This document shows, piece after piece, positions 7,719 to 19,800 of a stretch of DNA of 22,641 nt. Every line of letters begins with the position of its first letter. Positions within the stretch are counted from its first letter, which is position 1. Position numbers and translations under genes: made by a program. The notes beneath the pieces are model-generated. The model made no database searches and was not told where the DNA came from. It saw nothing but the letters and a program-made list of their open reading frames with translations. This DNA is from Bacillota bacterium (GTDB lineage: Bacteria > Bacillota > Clostridia > Lachnospirales > Lachnospiraceae): positions 1-22,641 of the forward strand of contig JAEWPN010000105.1 of the NCBI GenBank assembly GCA_023399455.1, in the 5' to 3' direction.

Positions 7719-8789
7719 TTATGGTTCCCGCAATTTGACGGCTTTTGCCGCCTTGCGCCTGCGCTCGTCCTCCAGCGCGGCATAATGCTTTCTCGTCGTA
7801 TTGACGTCCTTATGGCCGAGAACATCAGCCACCAGATAAATATCTCCGGTTTCACGGTAAAGAGAGGTTCCATAGGTGCTTCGAAGCTTATGCGGAGTTA
7901 TTTTCTTAAGTGTCGTCACCGTGGACGCGTATTTTTTAACCAGATTTTCGACGGCGCGGACAGTGATTCTGCGGTTCTGCATGGATAGAAACAAAGCATT
8001 TTCATGACCGGAGAGGGGAATAGTGTGATGCCTTTGCTCCAAATAGCTTCTAAGTGACTCCTCCACCTCGTCCCCGAAATAAACGACCGTTTCATAACCG
8101 CCTTTGCGCCGGATTTTAATACCGTTATTTTTAAAATCAACGTCTTCCAAGTCGAGGCCTACGCACTCGGACACACGAATGCCCGTGCCGAGCAGGAGAG
8201 TGAGCAGGGCAGTGTCTCTAACCTTTGTTTTTTCGTGGTATTTCAATTGACTTTTGGTAAGCTTGGTGCCGTCCTCCACCTGATCCAGCAGCACCGCTAC
8301 TTCGTCTGCATCAAGACGTACGATTTTCTTTTCATGAAGCTTGGGCATAGGAACGAGAACTGCCGGATTATTTCTTATGAGCTCGGATTGATAGAAATAA
8401 TTGTAAAAACTCCTTAAAGAAGCCAGTTTACGTGCCTTCCCGCGCTCCTCATTAGTGATTTCCTTATCGTCCTTTTGATAAAAGCTTATGTATTCCAGAT
8501 ATTCCTCTATATCTTCTCTGGTAATGTCATCCAGCATAGACAGCGGGAAGTCCTTGATTTCCATTTTTTTGCAATAGCTGTTATTTTCGTGCATATACTC
8601 GAAAAACACCCGCAAGTCATACGCGTATGCAAGCCGTGTCTTAGAGGAGGTATTGTTTTCGATTCCTCTGAAAAATTGTTTGCAGAAGGGTGGCAGCTCA
8701 GAAAGAACATTTCTCATGCGAGTCGTATTCAGTTTATTCTGTTCATCGTGATAATTCTTTTTGCTTTCCATATTAATAAAATCGGCCAT
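7719..8789 (-). CDS. XerS-like tyrosine recombinase
   Basis: 356 aa, the same length as streptococcal XerS. The SAM-like N-terminal core-binding domain spans about 33-140. The catalytic domain has all the expected residues: R205 (GTGIRVSE), K229 (RRKGG), H300 and R303 (HKLRSTYG), H326 (LGHKD) and nucleophile Y336 (TRKHY). No excisionase, integrase-flanking attachment site or phage gene is nearby, and lexA is a few kilobases away, so a housekeeping role (chromosome dimer resolution) is more likely than a mobile element. The start is uncertain: AAAGG abuts the ATG at 8789 with no spacing, and no better in-frame start is seen. Confidence 0.85.
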   Translation of the reverse strand: MADFINMESKKNYHDEQNKLNTTRMRNVLSELPPFCKQFFRGIENNTSSKTRLAYAYDLRVFFEYMHENNSYCKKMEIKDFPLSMLDDITREDIEEYLEYISFYQKDDKEITNEERGKARKLASLRSFYNYFYQSELIRNNPAVLVPMPKLHEKKIVRLDADEVAVLLDQVEDGTKLTKSQLKYHEKTKVRDTALLTLLLGTGIRVSECVGLDLEDVDFKNNGIKIRRKGGYETVVYFGDEVEESLRSYLEQRHHTIPLSGHENALFLSMQNRRITVRAVENLVKKYASTVTTLKKITPHKLRSTYGTSLYRETGDIYLVADVLGHKDVNTTRKHYAALEDERRRKAAKAVKLREP

Positions 8790-8910
8790 CCTTTCATATC
8801 TTAAGACCGTAATTTCATGGTCTATGTTCCTTGCGGATTTAATAGTATTATATCATTTTTTTTTATAATTTCATCTAATTTACCTATTTTTTTAGATTTG
8901 GCGATACAAC

Positions 8911-8971
8911 ATGCCGGATTAATGGTATAATTATAATATCGATTTAACAAAAATTAATATGCCGAATTAAT
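8911..8971. repeat. Direct repeat of ATGCCG(G/A)ATTAAT
   Basis: ATGCCGGATTAAT (8911-8923) recurs as ATGCCGAATTAAT (8959-8971), 48 bp later, with one change. Both copies lie upstream of the AI-2E-type gene; the second overlaps its likely -10. They may bind a regulator, but this is not shown. Confidence 0.4.
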
Positions 8972-8973
8972 AT
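8944..8973 (+). promoter_or_regulatory. Probable promoter of the AI-2E-type gene
   Basis: TTAACA (8944-8949) and TTAATA (8967-8972) are 17 bp apart; TAATAT (8968-8973) would give 18 bp. The position suits a start site near 8980 and a leader of about 48 nt. Confidence 0.4.
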
Positions 8974-8984
8974 CGTCGATATTA
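8968..8984. promoter_or_regulatory. 17-bp palindrome at the AI-2E-type gene promoter
   Basis: TAATATCGTCGATATTA is a perfect dyad (8-bp arms around a central T), overlapping the presumed -10 and start site. A matching half, TAATATCGAT, occurs at 8934-8943. It looks like an operator for an unknown dimeric regulator. Confidence 0.45.
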
Positions 8985-9027
8985 TGAAAAATTAGTACGG
9001 CTTAAGAAGGAGTAAAAATAGAGATTC

Positions 9028-10359
9028 ATGAAATTTCGTATTGATAAAAAGTACTTTTATTGGGGGGTAACGGCATTTATCGTCATTGCTGCCGCGATTT
9101 GTTTCTATTATTTATTGTTCCATGGCGCAAATATCTCAATCGGTTTTCACACCGTTGCACGAATAGCAATGCCTGTCCTGGACGGCTTTCTTTTGGCATA
9201 CTTATTGACCCCCGTTTTAAATGCGATAGAGAAAAAAATAATTATTCCTTTATGTATCAGAGGCAAAATTAATATAAATAAAAAGAACTCAAAAAGAATC
9301 AGAGGATTTTCCATTCTGATCACGGTGACTATAGTTACCGTGGTGTTATATGGATTTTTCGCAATGGTCATTCCGCAGTTAATAAGAAGTATCCAAAGCA
9401 TTATTTTTCAGTTTCCTATTTATATCAATAATCTTACCGTCTGGACGACCAAGCTTCTGGCCGATAATCCTGATATTGAAAAAGTAGTAACGGATTTATT
9501 CGACCAATATTCCGAGGAAATGACCAATTATTTGAACCATAATCTGATTCCTCAGATGAACGGGATTCTAAAAAGCATTTCTTTAAGCTTTTTGGGCTTT
9601 TTGATGCAACTTTGGAATTTGATCATCGGCTTTATTATTTCCATATATATTCTGTACAGTAAGGAATTGTTTGCGGGACAAGCAAAGAAGATAGCCTATG
9701 CATTGTTCGAAACCAAGACGGCCAACGCGGTAATTACCGACGTACGTTTTACCCACAAGACCTTCAGTGGATATATTGTCGGCAAGATTATCGATTCCGT
9801 TATGGTAGGTCTCGTATGTTTTGCAGGAACGACCTTAATGGGAACACCATATTCCGTTTTAATAAGCGTAATTGTTGGAACTACGAATATTATTCCCTTT
9901 TTTGGACCCTATTTGGGGGCAATTCCCAGTGCGTTATTGATTTTAATGGTAAATCCTCTTCAATGCCTTTATTTCATCATATTCATCCTGATTCTTCAGC
10001 AAGTTGACGGAAATATACTGGAGCCTAAAATTTTGGGGGATTCCACTGGCTTATCCGGTTTCTGGGTAATCTTTTCTATTACCTTATTCGGCGGAATGTT
10101 CGGAATCCTTGGCATGATTGCCGGTGTGCCTATTTTCGCAATCATCTATGCAGGCATACGTTCTTTGATCAACCAGATGCTCCTCAAAAAGAAGATGCCG
10201 GTTAAAACCAATGATTATATGGATGTCGGCTCGATCGAGGACGGCGTTTTCATTCCTTATGAACCGGAGAAGGGAACCTTTTCAAAATCCGGGCAGAATA
10301 CAGACGAAGCTCAAACTGAGAAAAATGAACCTAAGGATGAAGTTGAGAAGGAAGATTAA
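9028..10359 (+). CDS. AI-2E family transporter (UPF0118)
   Basis: 443 aa membrane protein with about eight segments (near 11-31, 46-65, 95-117, 189-210, 251-270, 272-290, 298-325, 342-375). Family blocks are present: GKIIDS (252-257), [12 protein letters not shown] (289-300) and [20 protein letters not shown] (324-343). Members have been linked to AI-2 export and to Na+/H+ antiport, so the transported solute is open. The last ~55 residues form a charged cytoplasmic tail. AGAAGGAG (9005-9012) lies 15 nt before the ATG, unusually far, but an in-frame stop at 9019 rules out a longer protein. The dtd gene follows after two bases. Confidence 0.85.
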   Translation: MKFRIDKKYFYWGVTAFIVIAAAICFYYLLFHGANISIGFHTVARIAMPVLDGFLLAYLLTPVLNAIEKKIIIPLCIRGKININKKNSKRIRGFSILITVTIVTVVLYGFFAMVIPQLIRSIQSIIFQFPIYINNLTVWTTKLLADNPDIEKVVTDLFDQYSEEMTNYLNHNLIPQMNGILKSISLSFLGFLMQLWNLIIGFIISIYILYSKELFAGQAKKIAYALFETKTANAVITDVRFTHKTFSGYIVGKIIDSVMVGLVCFAGTTLMGTPYSVLISVIVGTTNIIPFFGPYLGAIPSALLILMVNPLQCLYFIIFILILQQVDGNILEPKILGDSTGLSGFWVIFSITLFGGMFGILGMIAGVPIFAIIYAGIRSLINQMLLKKKMPVKTNDYMDVGSIEDGVFIPYEPEKGTFSKSGQNTDEAQTEKNEPKDEVEKED

Positions 10360-10361
10360 TC

Positions 10362-10808
10362 ATGCGTTTTATTGTGCAAAGAGTAAAAAAAGCAGAAGTA
10401 GAAGTAGAAAATACGGTAATCGGAAAAATAGAAGAGGGATTTCTCGTTTTTGTAGGCGTCAGCCAGGCGGATACGGAGGTGATCGCTGATAAGATGGTCA
10501 ATAAACTGATTGGTTTACGAATTTTTGAGGACGAGAATGGAAAGACCAATCTGGATATAAAAACGGTATACGGGGAATTGTTAATTATTTCACAATTTAC
10601 ATTATATGCAGATTGCAAAAAAGGGAACAGACCTTCCTTTATTCGTGCAGGTGCTCCTGACATGGCCAATTCATTATATGAATATGTTCTGAAAAAATGC
10701 CGGAAAGAAATTACCTGCGTGCAGTCAGGAGAATTCGGCGCTGACATGAAGGTTTCCCTCGTTAACGATGGGCCTTTTACCATAATATTAGATTCAGAAG
10801 AATTATAG
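10362..10808 (+). CDS. dtd: D-aminoacyl-tRNA deacylase (DTD)
   Basis: 148 aa, normal length. It begins [15 protein letters not shown] and has both active-site motifs, SQFTLYA (77-83) and the Gly-cisPro motif NDGPFT (135-140). DTD hydrolyses D-amino acids (and mischarged glycine) from tRNA in the cytoplasm, a translation quality-control step. Its RBS (AAGGAAG) is inside the end of the upstream AI-2E-type gene, from which it is two bases distant, so the two are co-transcribed. Confidence 0.95.
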   Translation: MRFIVQRVKKAEVEVENTVIGKIEEGFLVFVGVSQADTEVIADKMVNKLIGLRIFEDENGKTNLDIKTVYGELLIISQFTLYADCKKGNRPSFIRAGAPDMANSLYEYVLKKCRKEITCVQSGEFGADMKVSLVNDGPFTIILDSEEL

Positions 10809-13800
10809 ATGACCGCAAATAATCATAAGCAGGTATTGTTATCATAATGTATTTTCTCGTATATTCCAAAGGAACAAAACGTAATAGAAAAAAAATAGAT
10901 GATCTCAATATTGGGGGTACGCATAGAACTTATAGAGAACACCGTGAGGCAATTGAAAAACGCCGTAAATCTTTGGAATATAACAATTATGTAACCAAAT
11001 ATAACAGCACTGAAGATTTCCGCGAAAAAGACGAATAACTATTCGTTAAACTTGTCTTTTGCGAATAGTTATTCCTCTGGTTCTTTTTAGTTAACTGTTT
11101 AAATAAGGAATAACTTTAATTTACCATCTTCATATTTGGCCGACTGTATTTCTTTGCTTTTTATACTGTCGGGTAATAAAAAACGCCGTCTTTCGTTCTT
11201 AATGCTTAAAATCAATTCTCCGCCCTTTTGATTTAGATCCATTTCCTGTTTATCAGCAAAAGGAAGATTGATTTCCATTCGATAGCCTTCCTCGCACTTA
11301 TGAACCGTAAATATCTTCTCTTTGGCAAATACCGCGGTTGGCTCGTGATCCTGATACAGTATCCAGGCAACCTCTTCAAGCACCGGCAAGGATCTGATTT
11401 CCTTCTGCTGCAGCTCCAGTTTAAAAATCGGAAGCTCATGAAAACTTTCCTCTATCTCTGTAATCCCTTCCTTTTGAAGCTTTACCCAATGATTAAAATA
11501 ACCTTCCAATGCCTTATCCGGATAGATCCGGTTTATAATGATGGCATCAACATTATAATTATACATGTGAAGGCAGGTATAATTTCGTTTTGCCTCCTTA
11601 ATCACAATTTTCTCCGGTGTCGTAACAATTCTCAGACTGACTATCTCGGTATTGTTCATAAGCTTCTGCAGCAATCCCAATCGAGTTGTTAATGCGTCAA
11701 TATCATCAAATACGTCTTCCTTTGGCATAGGTACTTTCGCTAATTTTTCAATCAGCGGGCCCCCTATCTTAACTGCTTTGCGTTTCATCGGAAGCACCTT
11801 CTCTATAAAGCTTCCGAACATCTCCGGGAACTTGAGCAGGGAAAGTGTCTCACCGGTTGGGGCACAATCTACAATAAGAACGTCGTATTCATCCTTCTCA
11901 TAGTAATCAAGTATCTTTAACAATGAAAATAATTCTTCCAGCCCGGGAAATACCAGCAATTCTTCTGCCTCCAGACCGCTTTGGGAGCGCGAGGTCAGAA
12001 TCTGCTTTATATAGCTTTGCATATTCCCCCAGGCCTCCTCGCTCTCTGCTACAGCATCTATCTCCATCGCATATAAATGATCCGAAACCATAACCGGTTT
12101 ATTGTTAAGCTTTTGTTCAAAGGAATCTCCAAGGCTATGCGCCTGATCCGTACTCATAATCAATACTTTTTTACCGCTCCGTGCAATCTTGCAGGCAGTG
12201 GCAGCCGCAATACTGGTTTTGCCAACGCCACCTTTTCCGGTATATAATATTATTCTCATAATACCTCCATTTCTGCCGCATGGCAGTTCAAAACAAATCA
12301 TAAAAAAGTATGCTATATGCTTTTGTTAACTAATATCCACCTTATGAACCTTACTTTGGGCCGCCCCGCTGCTCTTTGCATCCTCCGTTTTACCCATAAC
12401 ACACTCTGCTATCCCCTCCAGAAACATTGCTTTCATTTCCTTCTCAATTACTTCAACATGACCGCGTACGTTCGCTGGCAGGATAAGCATATAGGCTTCC
12501 TTTTCCAACTTTTTAGCTTCTTTCATTTTATCGATAAATTCTCTTTTCATATGCTGCTCCTATCTGCGTGCCTGACACACCATAAAATTCCATAGCTTTA
12601 TTATTTTAATCGACCTCTTTTACAAATCGGATATTTAATATCTGTTCTTCTGCTTTTGCTGATATAATGCGATAATTTCTCAGGGAGTTCGGTATCGGAA
12701 TATTTCTTTTGAAATTACCGATTTTAATGATCAAGTCCGTTCCTGATATGCGCAGGTCGACATCCTCCTTTTTAATACAGGGGAGATATAAGCTAAGACG
12801 GTATCCATCCTCTGTTACTTCGTACATTTCTCCCGGTTGATTCTTCCTGATTTCAAATAACTCCGGCTGGTCAAGAACCTCCTCACATAATTGATCAATC
12901 GCCTCCAGCCCGCATAAATCCGTATCATACCAGCGGATATAATAAACCGCCCGGTCGCTAAATACATTCTCAATTTCCTCAATATATTTCTTCTGAATGT
13001 CTAACCACTGGTCAAAAAACGGATTACCTATATCACCTGGCAGAATGCGATTAATAAATACTCCATCTACATTAAAATTATAAAGATTCATATACATATA
13101 ATTGCGCTTCGTCTCCTCTACGACCATCTTCTCGGGAATGGTTACCAATCGTATCGAGGTCACATCGGCATCTTTTAATAATTCCTGCAGTTGAATCAGC
13201 CTCACATATAGCCGCTCAATGTCACTCATCGCTGCCTTATCCGGCAGCTCTACCTCAAACATCTTTTTTGATATTGGGGAAAGAACCCGTATCGCCAGCT
13301 TGCCGACAGGGAAAAACTTCTCCATATACCAGGACATAAGCTCCGGAAACTTAAGCAAAGACAGTGTTTCTCCCGTAGGCGCACAGTCCACAATAATACG
13401 TTCATATTTGCCGCTTTCATAGATATCAAGTATTTTCAGCAGCGAGAACAGTTCTTCCATTCCCGGAAGCATAACAACATCCTCTTGCGCGCTGCCGTTC
13501 CTGTCCGGTGGTGCAATCATATTCATGAAGGCCGTCATGATATTCTTAAAATCATGCTCCATAACATAATTCGGATCAATCTCCAGCACATCCAAATATT
13601 TGGATATCTCGCTCGTTTCCCTGCCAAAAGACATATCAAATAAATCGCTGAGATTATGGGCCATATCCGTACTGACAAGCAACGTCTTCTTATTCTCTTT
13701 CTCCGATTTTCTGGCATGAGCCGCTGCAACCGAAGTCTTTCCTACTCCGCCTTTTCCTGTAAAAATTAATATTCTGCTCATAGTAGTCATCTCCTTAATT

Positions 13801-16800
13801 CGGCCTCCGAATAGTTCTTCTTTCGAAGTATTTGTTATGATTTTAGCTGCCGAATATTACGACAGCTTTTTTCTAATCAATTTGTATTTTTCTGATTTTT
13901 GTTCTTTGCTCTGCTTTTTCCCTTTGCTTATATTCATCCATAAGTATATAAATTCCTTTGTCAATCATTTTAAATATTAACTGCACTTCCTCTGCCGTAT
14001 AATTGTTAAGTATCACCTGTCCGTAATGCAGGAATTCTTTCATGATTCTTTGAATACATTCCTTCCCCTCGTTCGTTAAACGAATGGTCACAATTCTCTT
14101 ATCCTCAGGACTTCTCTCCCGAACAACAATTCCCTTCTTTTCCATGCGGGTTACGATTCCTGTCGCAGTATTGAGCGGAACATCAATATACTCAGCAACC
14201 TGAGTCATGTTAATCTCATCCTGCCGATAAAGTAAAAGAAGGATAAAAAGTTCATTCTTGGAGCAATCCAAGAGAATATTCTGCCAGGTTTGGGCTGAAA
14301 TTAACAGCTTAATTTTATCAATATATTGAAAAATGATATCTTCCAGATTGTGAAGGTCTTGTTCCATTATTCCACTCCCTCAAAATATTTCTTCTTTCGA
14401 ACTATTTTAATTCTACTCTCGAAGTATTTGTTTGTCAAGAGATTTTTATACTTTATTTTTACTAAAACATTAGGGTAAAGTATCATTTAAGGTTTAGGAT
14501 AAAAGGCATGTCCAAAAGCCTGATTAATTCAGGTATTAAGTAGATTTACACAACAACTATTTAGATGGTTTTCAAAATAGTTGTTGATTGATAATATAAA
14601 TTCAGTGTAACGGTATCTCCTATCCTTAATTGATTTTTTTCCATTATAGACTTATTGATAATACAGGTAGGATACGACGAAGTAAAAAAATTTACAACAT
14701 CATCTTCCATATGAATATCATCTAATGAGATACCGGAAACTGCGGTTATAGAATTAGCGCCGGCAACATTTAAATTAAGTTTTTCTTTCCAGTCTTCTAT
14801 GGGAAAATCTCCTATTCCCGCTATCATACGAATTGAAAAATCAACATTCTTTACTTTAGTACTATTCTCAAGTTTTTTTATCAAGTCTTCAGAAATTTCA
14901 AGTCCTACTTGTGATGAACCATTAAGGTTAAAAATACTGCAATATATAGGACTGATGTTGGGTAGCTCATTCAATTGCATCCTGCAATTATAAATATAAG
15001 TTAAATATAAATTTAGTAAAATGAAAACAAATATACAGATACTTGCTGTACTTATGCCTTTCCATTTATTTCGTTTTAAGTTGCATAAAACCATATGTAG
15101 GTAAAACATACATCACATCCTTTTATTTTTTCAAACGGATACACTAAATACAAATATCCTTTTACATAAAATCTTCTATAATATTGTCTGCATTGAATTA
15201 TAATATTGTTTATATATAAAATTATAACCATATATGTTGTACATTTCGATTAAATTCAATCTAATATTTTTTACATTATTATATGTTTTTCTCTAAATTA
15301 ATATCTTTCTTCTCTGATTCAAAAATTTTCTTCAGAAGCTCCAATCACCAATAGACTCTCCGCTCCTATTCCTGTATCCACTCCAATAATTCTTTTTTTA
15401 TTTGTTCTAAGATGGATTGACCTATTCTCTCGTCACCGGCTTCTCCAATCAAGGTGCAATTTAATGTGCATAGGTTTCGAAATGTACTGATAGAAAGCTG
15501 AAAGTCAGGGGAAAGCCGATAAGTGCCCGTCAAATAACATTTTTTAATATAGCAGTCTCGAAAATATAGCTTTTCATGGTCGATTATTCCTATATTGGTA
15601 TAAGAAACAGGAAACAAATGATAGCTCTTTTTAATTGCTTTCTTTAATATAAAACGCGGTGTTTTATGAAATGCAAAGTTAAGCAGCCGAATACTTTCAA
15701 AGCAGCGGCAACGTTCTTTTTGGAGAGCCATTTCGATGCAAGTCTGTGATAAGGTTTCGCTGAACGTAATCTGTTCATTTATTTCCAGAATGATTCTCTT
15801 ATATATCCCGGTCATATTTGCTACGGTCAGATTATCCTGATGCGGCTGAAATCTACGTAAATCAGCCGGACACGATAAAATCACCTTATCTGTGTTTTGT
15901 AAACGGGCTATGACACGGGCATATGCTGTTATAAAAACATGGTTGAGTGTTGCGCCGCTTTTCTTTGCTTTTACATGAATGGTATTCAGATCATCCGAAT
16001 CAATTGTACTATTCAAACAGAATGACTGCGTACCATTGTTAAAAGCCCGCAAGGGAACTGCATTAATCCGCATGCCATATTTTGTTTGCTCTGTTGGCGA
16101 TCCAACACGAATATTTTTTAAAAAAAGAGAAATATCCCTTGTGTTATGTAATCTTTTATCCGAAGGGATGTCATTGTAAAGTGACGCTAGCAAATAGAGA
16201 TATTGTAAAAAACCTACCCCATCAGTCAGAATATGGCTCATTGCGATAACGATATTACTTTGCTTTTCTTCCTTAGAAAAGACGATTTGTAGCTGGGCAT
16301 TTTTACTTAAATCCCACCAAAAATCTTCTTCTAATCCGAAACGGTCAAGAATAAGTACATTTTCAACAGTTAAATCCCGATTAACAAAGACAGCTCTCTT
16401 AAAGTCATACGTATAAAGAATCTCAGGGACATATTGACTGGATAGATTAACCGCATCTTTCAATTTTTCAATGTCGAGATTTCCTTGAATCGCCATTCGG
16501 CAATACATCAACGGATACACTTTGTCGCTATGAACTGCTTCAACATAATCCAAACTTTCACATTTTGTCTTATTGCTATGTCCCCCGTTTATTTTCCTGC
16601 GGCAAAAATCTATTACTTTGTCCTTGAAGCCGATTCCCGCAATACCTATAAGCCCTGTAATAACGAAAACACTCAAAGACAATTTCCAATCGCCCTGACG
16701 TATTGTAGAACCAATCATGGTTGAGGATAAAACAGACGGAATACGTGCAAAAGTTGATATGCCTATAAATTTCCCTGCGCTCATTTCGGTTACTCCTACG

Positions 16801-19800
16801 ATATATGTGAGCATATCTTTTGGTGTGCCCGGGATAAGAAACAGAATAAACGTCACAATTTCACTTTTATGGCCATCTTGAAGCCATTTCCAGCTCAACA
16901 CTTTTTCTTCGCCGAACAAGTGATACAGCAGCTTCTTACCGAACCGCTTCGATAATGAAAAAATGAAAGCGGAAGCAAAAACACAACCGGCAAGGCAAAT
17001 CAATAGACCGGGAACAGTACCATACAAAGCGCCAGCCATGACTTCCACAGGCTCACCGGGAATAAAAGCAATTATGACTTGAACTATCTGTACTGCCAGA
17101 ATCAGCAGGATACCTGCACCGCCTATCTCGTTTATCCAGTTTTGTATCTCTGCCTGATATTCAGGTTCTGATAATCGCTGAAAGTAAGGCAGCAAGATGA
17201 TTGTCACCCCAATGACAAGGCCGATAAATAAAATACAGCAGGCAACCACATGTCTACGAGCCTTTTTATCCATAAGCCTACTCTCCTCTCCCCGAATTTG
17301 TTTCTCATTTCATTGCGTTACTTCTATATCCCCGTTGTTTGTTTCTACCTTAACGGTTATGGTCGGATTACTGCCAACGCTCCCGCTTGTTGTATGCCCA
17401 TTGACGGTAACGTCTTGTTGAAAGTTCGTAGATACTGAACCGTTTTTGGTCGTGGCTTGAAATTCGAACTCCAAATTTTTCGGTAACGTTAAAGTAATAT
17501 TATCATTTTTATTGAAGAAAGAAAGATCGCCATTTACTTCGGTATACACGACATTCAGGCCGCCGGAATTGTTGGCTTTATAGTTACCGGAACCAATCGC
17601 GGACTTTATATCTGCACTTCCGCTTGTAGAGGTATATATTACATTTCCGTTTAATTTTGTACAGATCACGCTGCCGCTTGTTGTTTCCAGACTGATTTGA
17701 TTTGCCTCAATGTTTCCTAAATATAAAGTCCCGCTGGTAGAAGATAAATGGATATTAGAAGCAACCGCATTATCCAATCTGATATTCCCGGACGAATTAT
17801 CAACACGGAGCATAGATAAATCCAAATTCATGCCGGAAAAATCAATATCCCCGTTCGTGGAAGTAACCGTAAGATTTTCACGGTATGATTCCGGCAAATA
17901 AACTTCAATATATCGGGAAAATCCGTCCTTAAAAAATGGTTTGCCCCCTTCGCTTATATAAATACTTTCATTACCCTCCGTTACCTTGGCATAATAGCTG
18001 CTTTTGTTTTCCGTCATGTATTCTTTGATTACCAGAGCGTCACTGTCACTTTCAAAGATAGTAATTTTTTCTTCATCGTAGGAAAGCGTCAGAGACGATA
18101 TTCCTTTAAGAGAAAATCGAAGTTCATTCGTCATTTGAGCGGACTTAGAATTGGAACAGCCGGCAAATACGAATAAATTCACAATAAGAAACATGCCTAA
18201 TGTAATTGATTTTTTCATCTTCACTTACCTCTCTTTTAAATAAATGAATTATTCATTCATATTCTCTGCAAAAATTAGGAGGCTTACATGCCCCGCTAAT
18301 TTATCTTTTGTATGCAGACAGGATATTGTCCATGCAGATTTTTTTTGCCAATTCCAAAGGAATATCTGAAGTTTCAAAAGATGTATACCGTCTATCCATC
18401 GCCCACCAAGTAAGAATTTCAATAATAAGGGTCGTGGTTAATTCCAAATGATCAAGGGTACGTACTGTTCCATTGTTAACGAAAATTGTTAAGTACCTTG
18501 ACATTGTATCGAGAAATTTCCTGCGGTATGTCTTATAATGTTCAGCCAGAAACGGGAATTCAAATTGATTCTTTTCAATAAATAAACAGCCGACCGCATA
18601 CCGGGCAAGAATATCAAATGCGTCTGAAATCAAATCTTCAAAGCGATAACCTGGAGCGTCGTCTTCAAGGTGTTTTGCAAAGTCATTTTGTGACCGTTCA
18701 AACAAAGATGCAATTTCATTTTCCACATCTGAAAACAAATTATCTGTAATAGGTCTTTCAAAATCTTTATTTATGAAGTCCGGATCAATCGTGCATTTCA
18801 AAACAAAGTGCATGATCTCCTTTTTTCCTGCAAAATCATGATAAATGGTTCCGACAGAAACACCTATCGCACCTGCTATGTGACTAATCTGCGTTCCGGC
18901 ATAACCTTGACGTAAAAATAATAGCGTTGCGGCCTCCAGAATTGATTGAATTCTTGTGTCCATTGCTTCCCATCCTTTTGTTGAATGAATCGTTCATTTT
19001 TATGGTATACTACAATTGTACGATTGTCAACAAAAATAAATGTGAACTAGATTTTATATATCTATTTATTATAATGACGGGAATTTAATTTGTATGTACT
19101 CTTTTATAACACGAACACAATTTTCTATTCCTACCCGTTCGCTATTCAATGTCAGATCATAATTGACCGGATTAGTCCAATAATTCCCTCCGGTATAATG
19201 CGAATAATAATCTGCCCGGTACTTATCTGTTTTTTCTATGGAAGCATGGGCCGTTTCTTCACTAACATTCATCTTTTCCATGATTCTCTTTACGCAAAAG
19301 GAACGCGGTGCCTCAATGTACACACTGATTACATTGTCATAATCCTTTAAAACCCAATCTGCGCATTTTCCTACAATGACACAGGACTCCGATTGAACAA
19401 GATTCTCTATTATTTCTTTTTGAAACTCGAATAACCGTTCATCCGATACAAAGTCAACCGCAGCCGGATTAGGATTCCCTGTTTTCGGCAGACCTTTTAA
19501 TAGACCGGAGAACTTCTTGCCTCGCATTTTTTCATTTACTTCCGAAAACAATTGCTCATCCAATCCGCTGAGCTGCGATGCAAGTGTAAGAATTCTATTC
19601 TCATAACAATGAATTCCCAGTTCTTTTGCAATTTTAGAAGCAACTTCTTTTCCGCCGCTTCCAAATCCTCTCGCTACAGTAATTGCATAAGTCTCCATAT
19701 ATGTAACACTTCCTTTCGTTTACAAATCTAATTTCACTTATCATCTGACAGATACATCTTATGAATTCTTACCATCTCCGATGTATCTGCTTAAAAACTC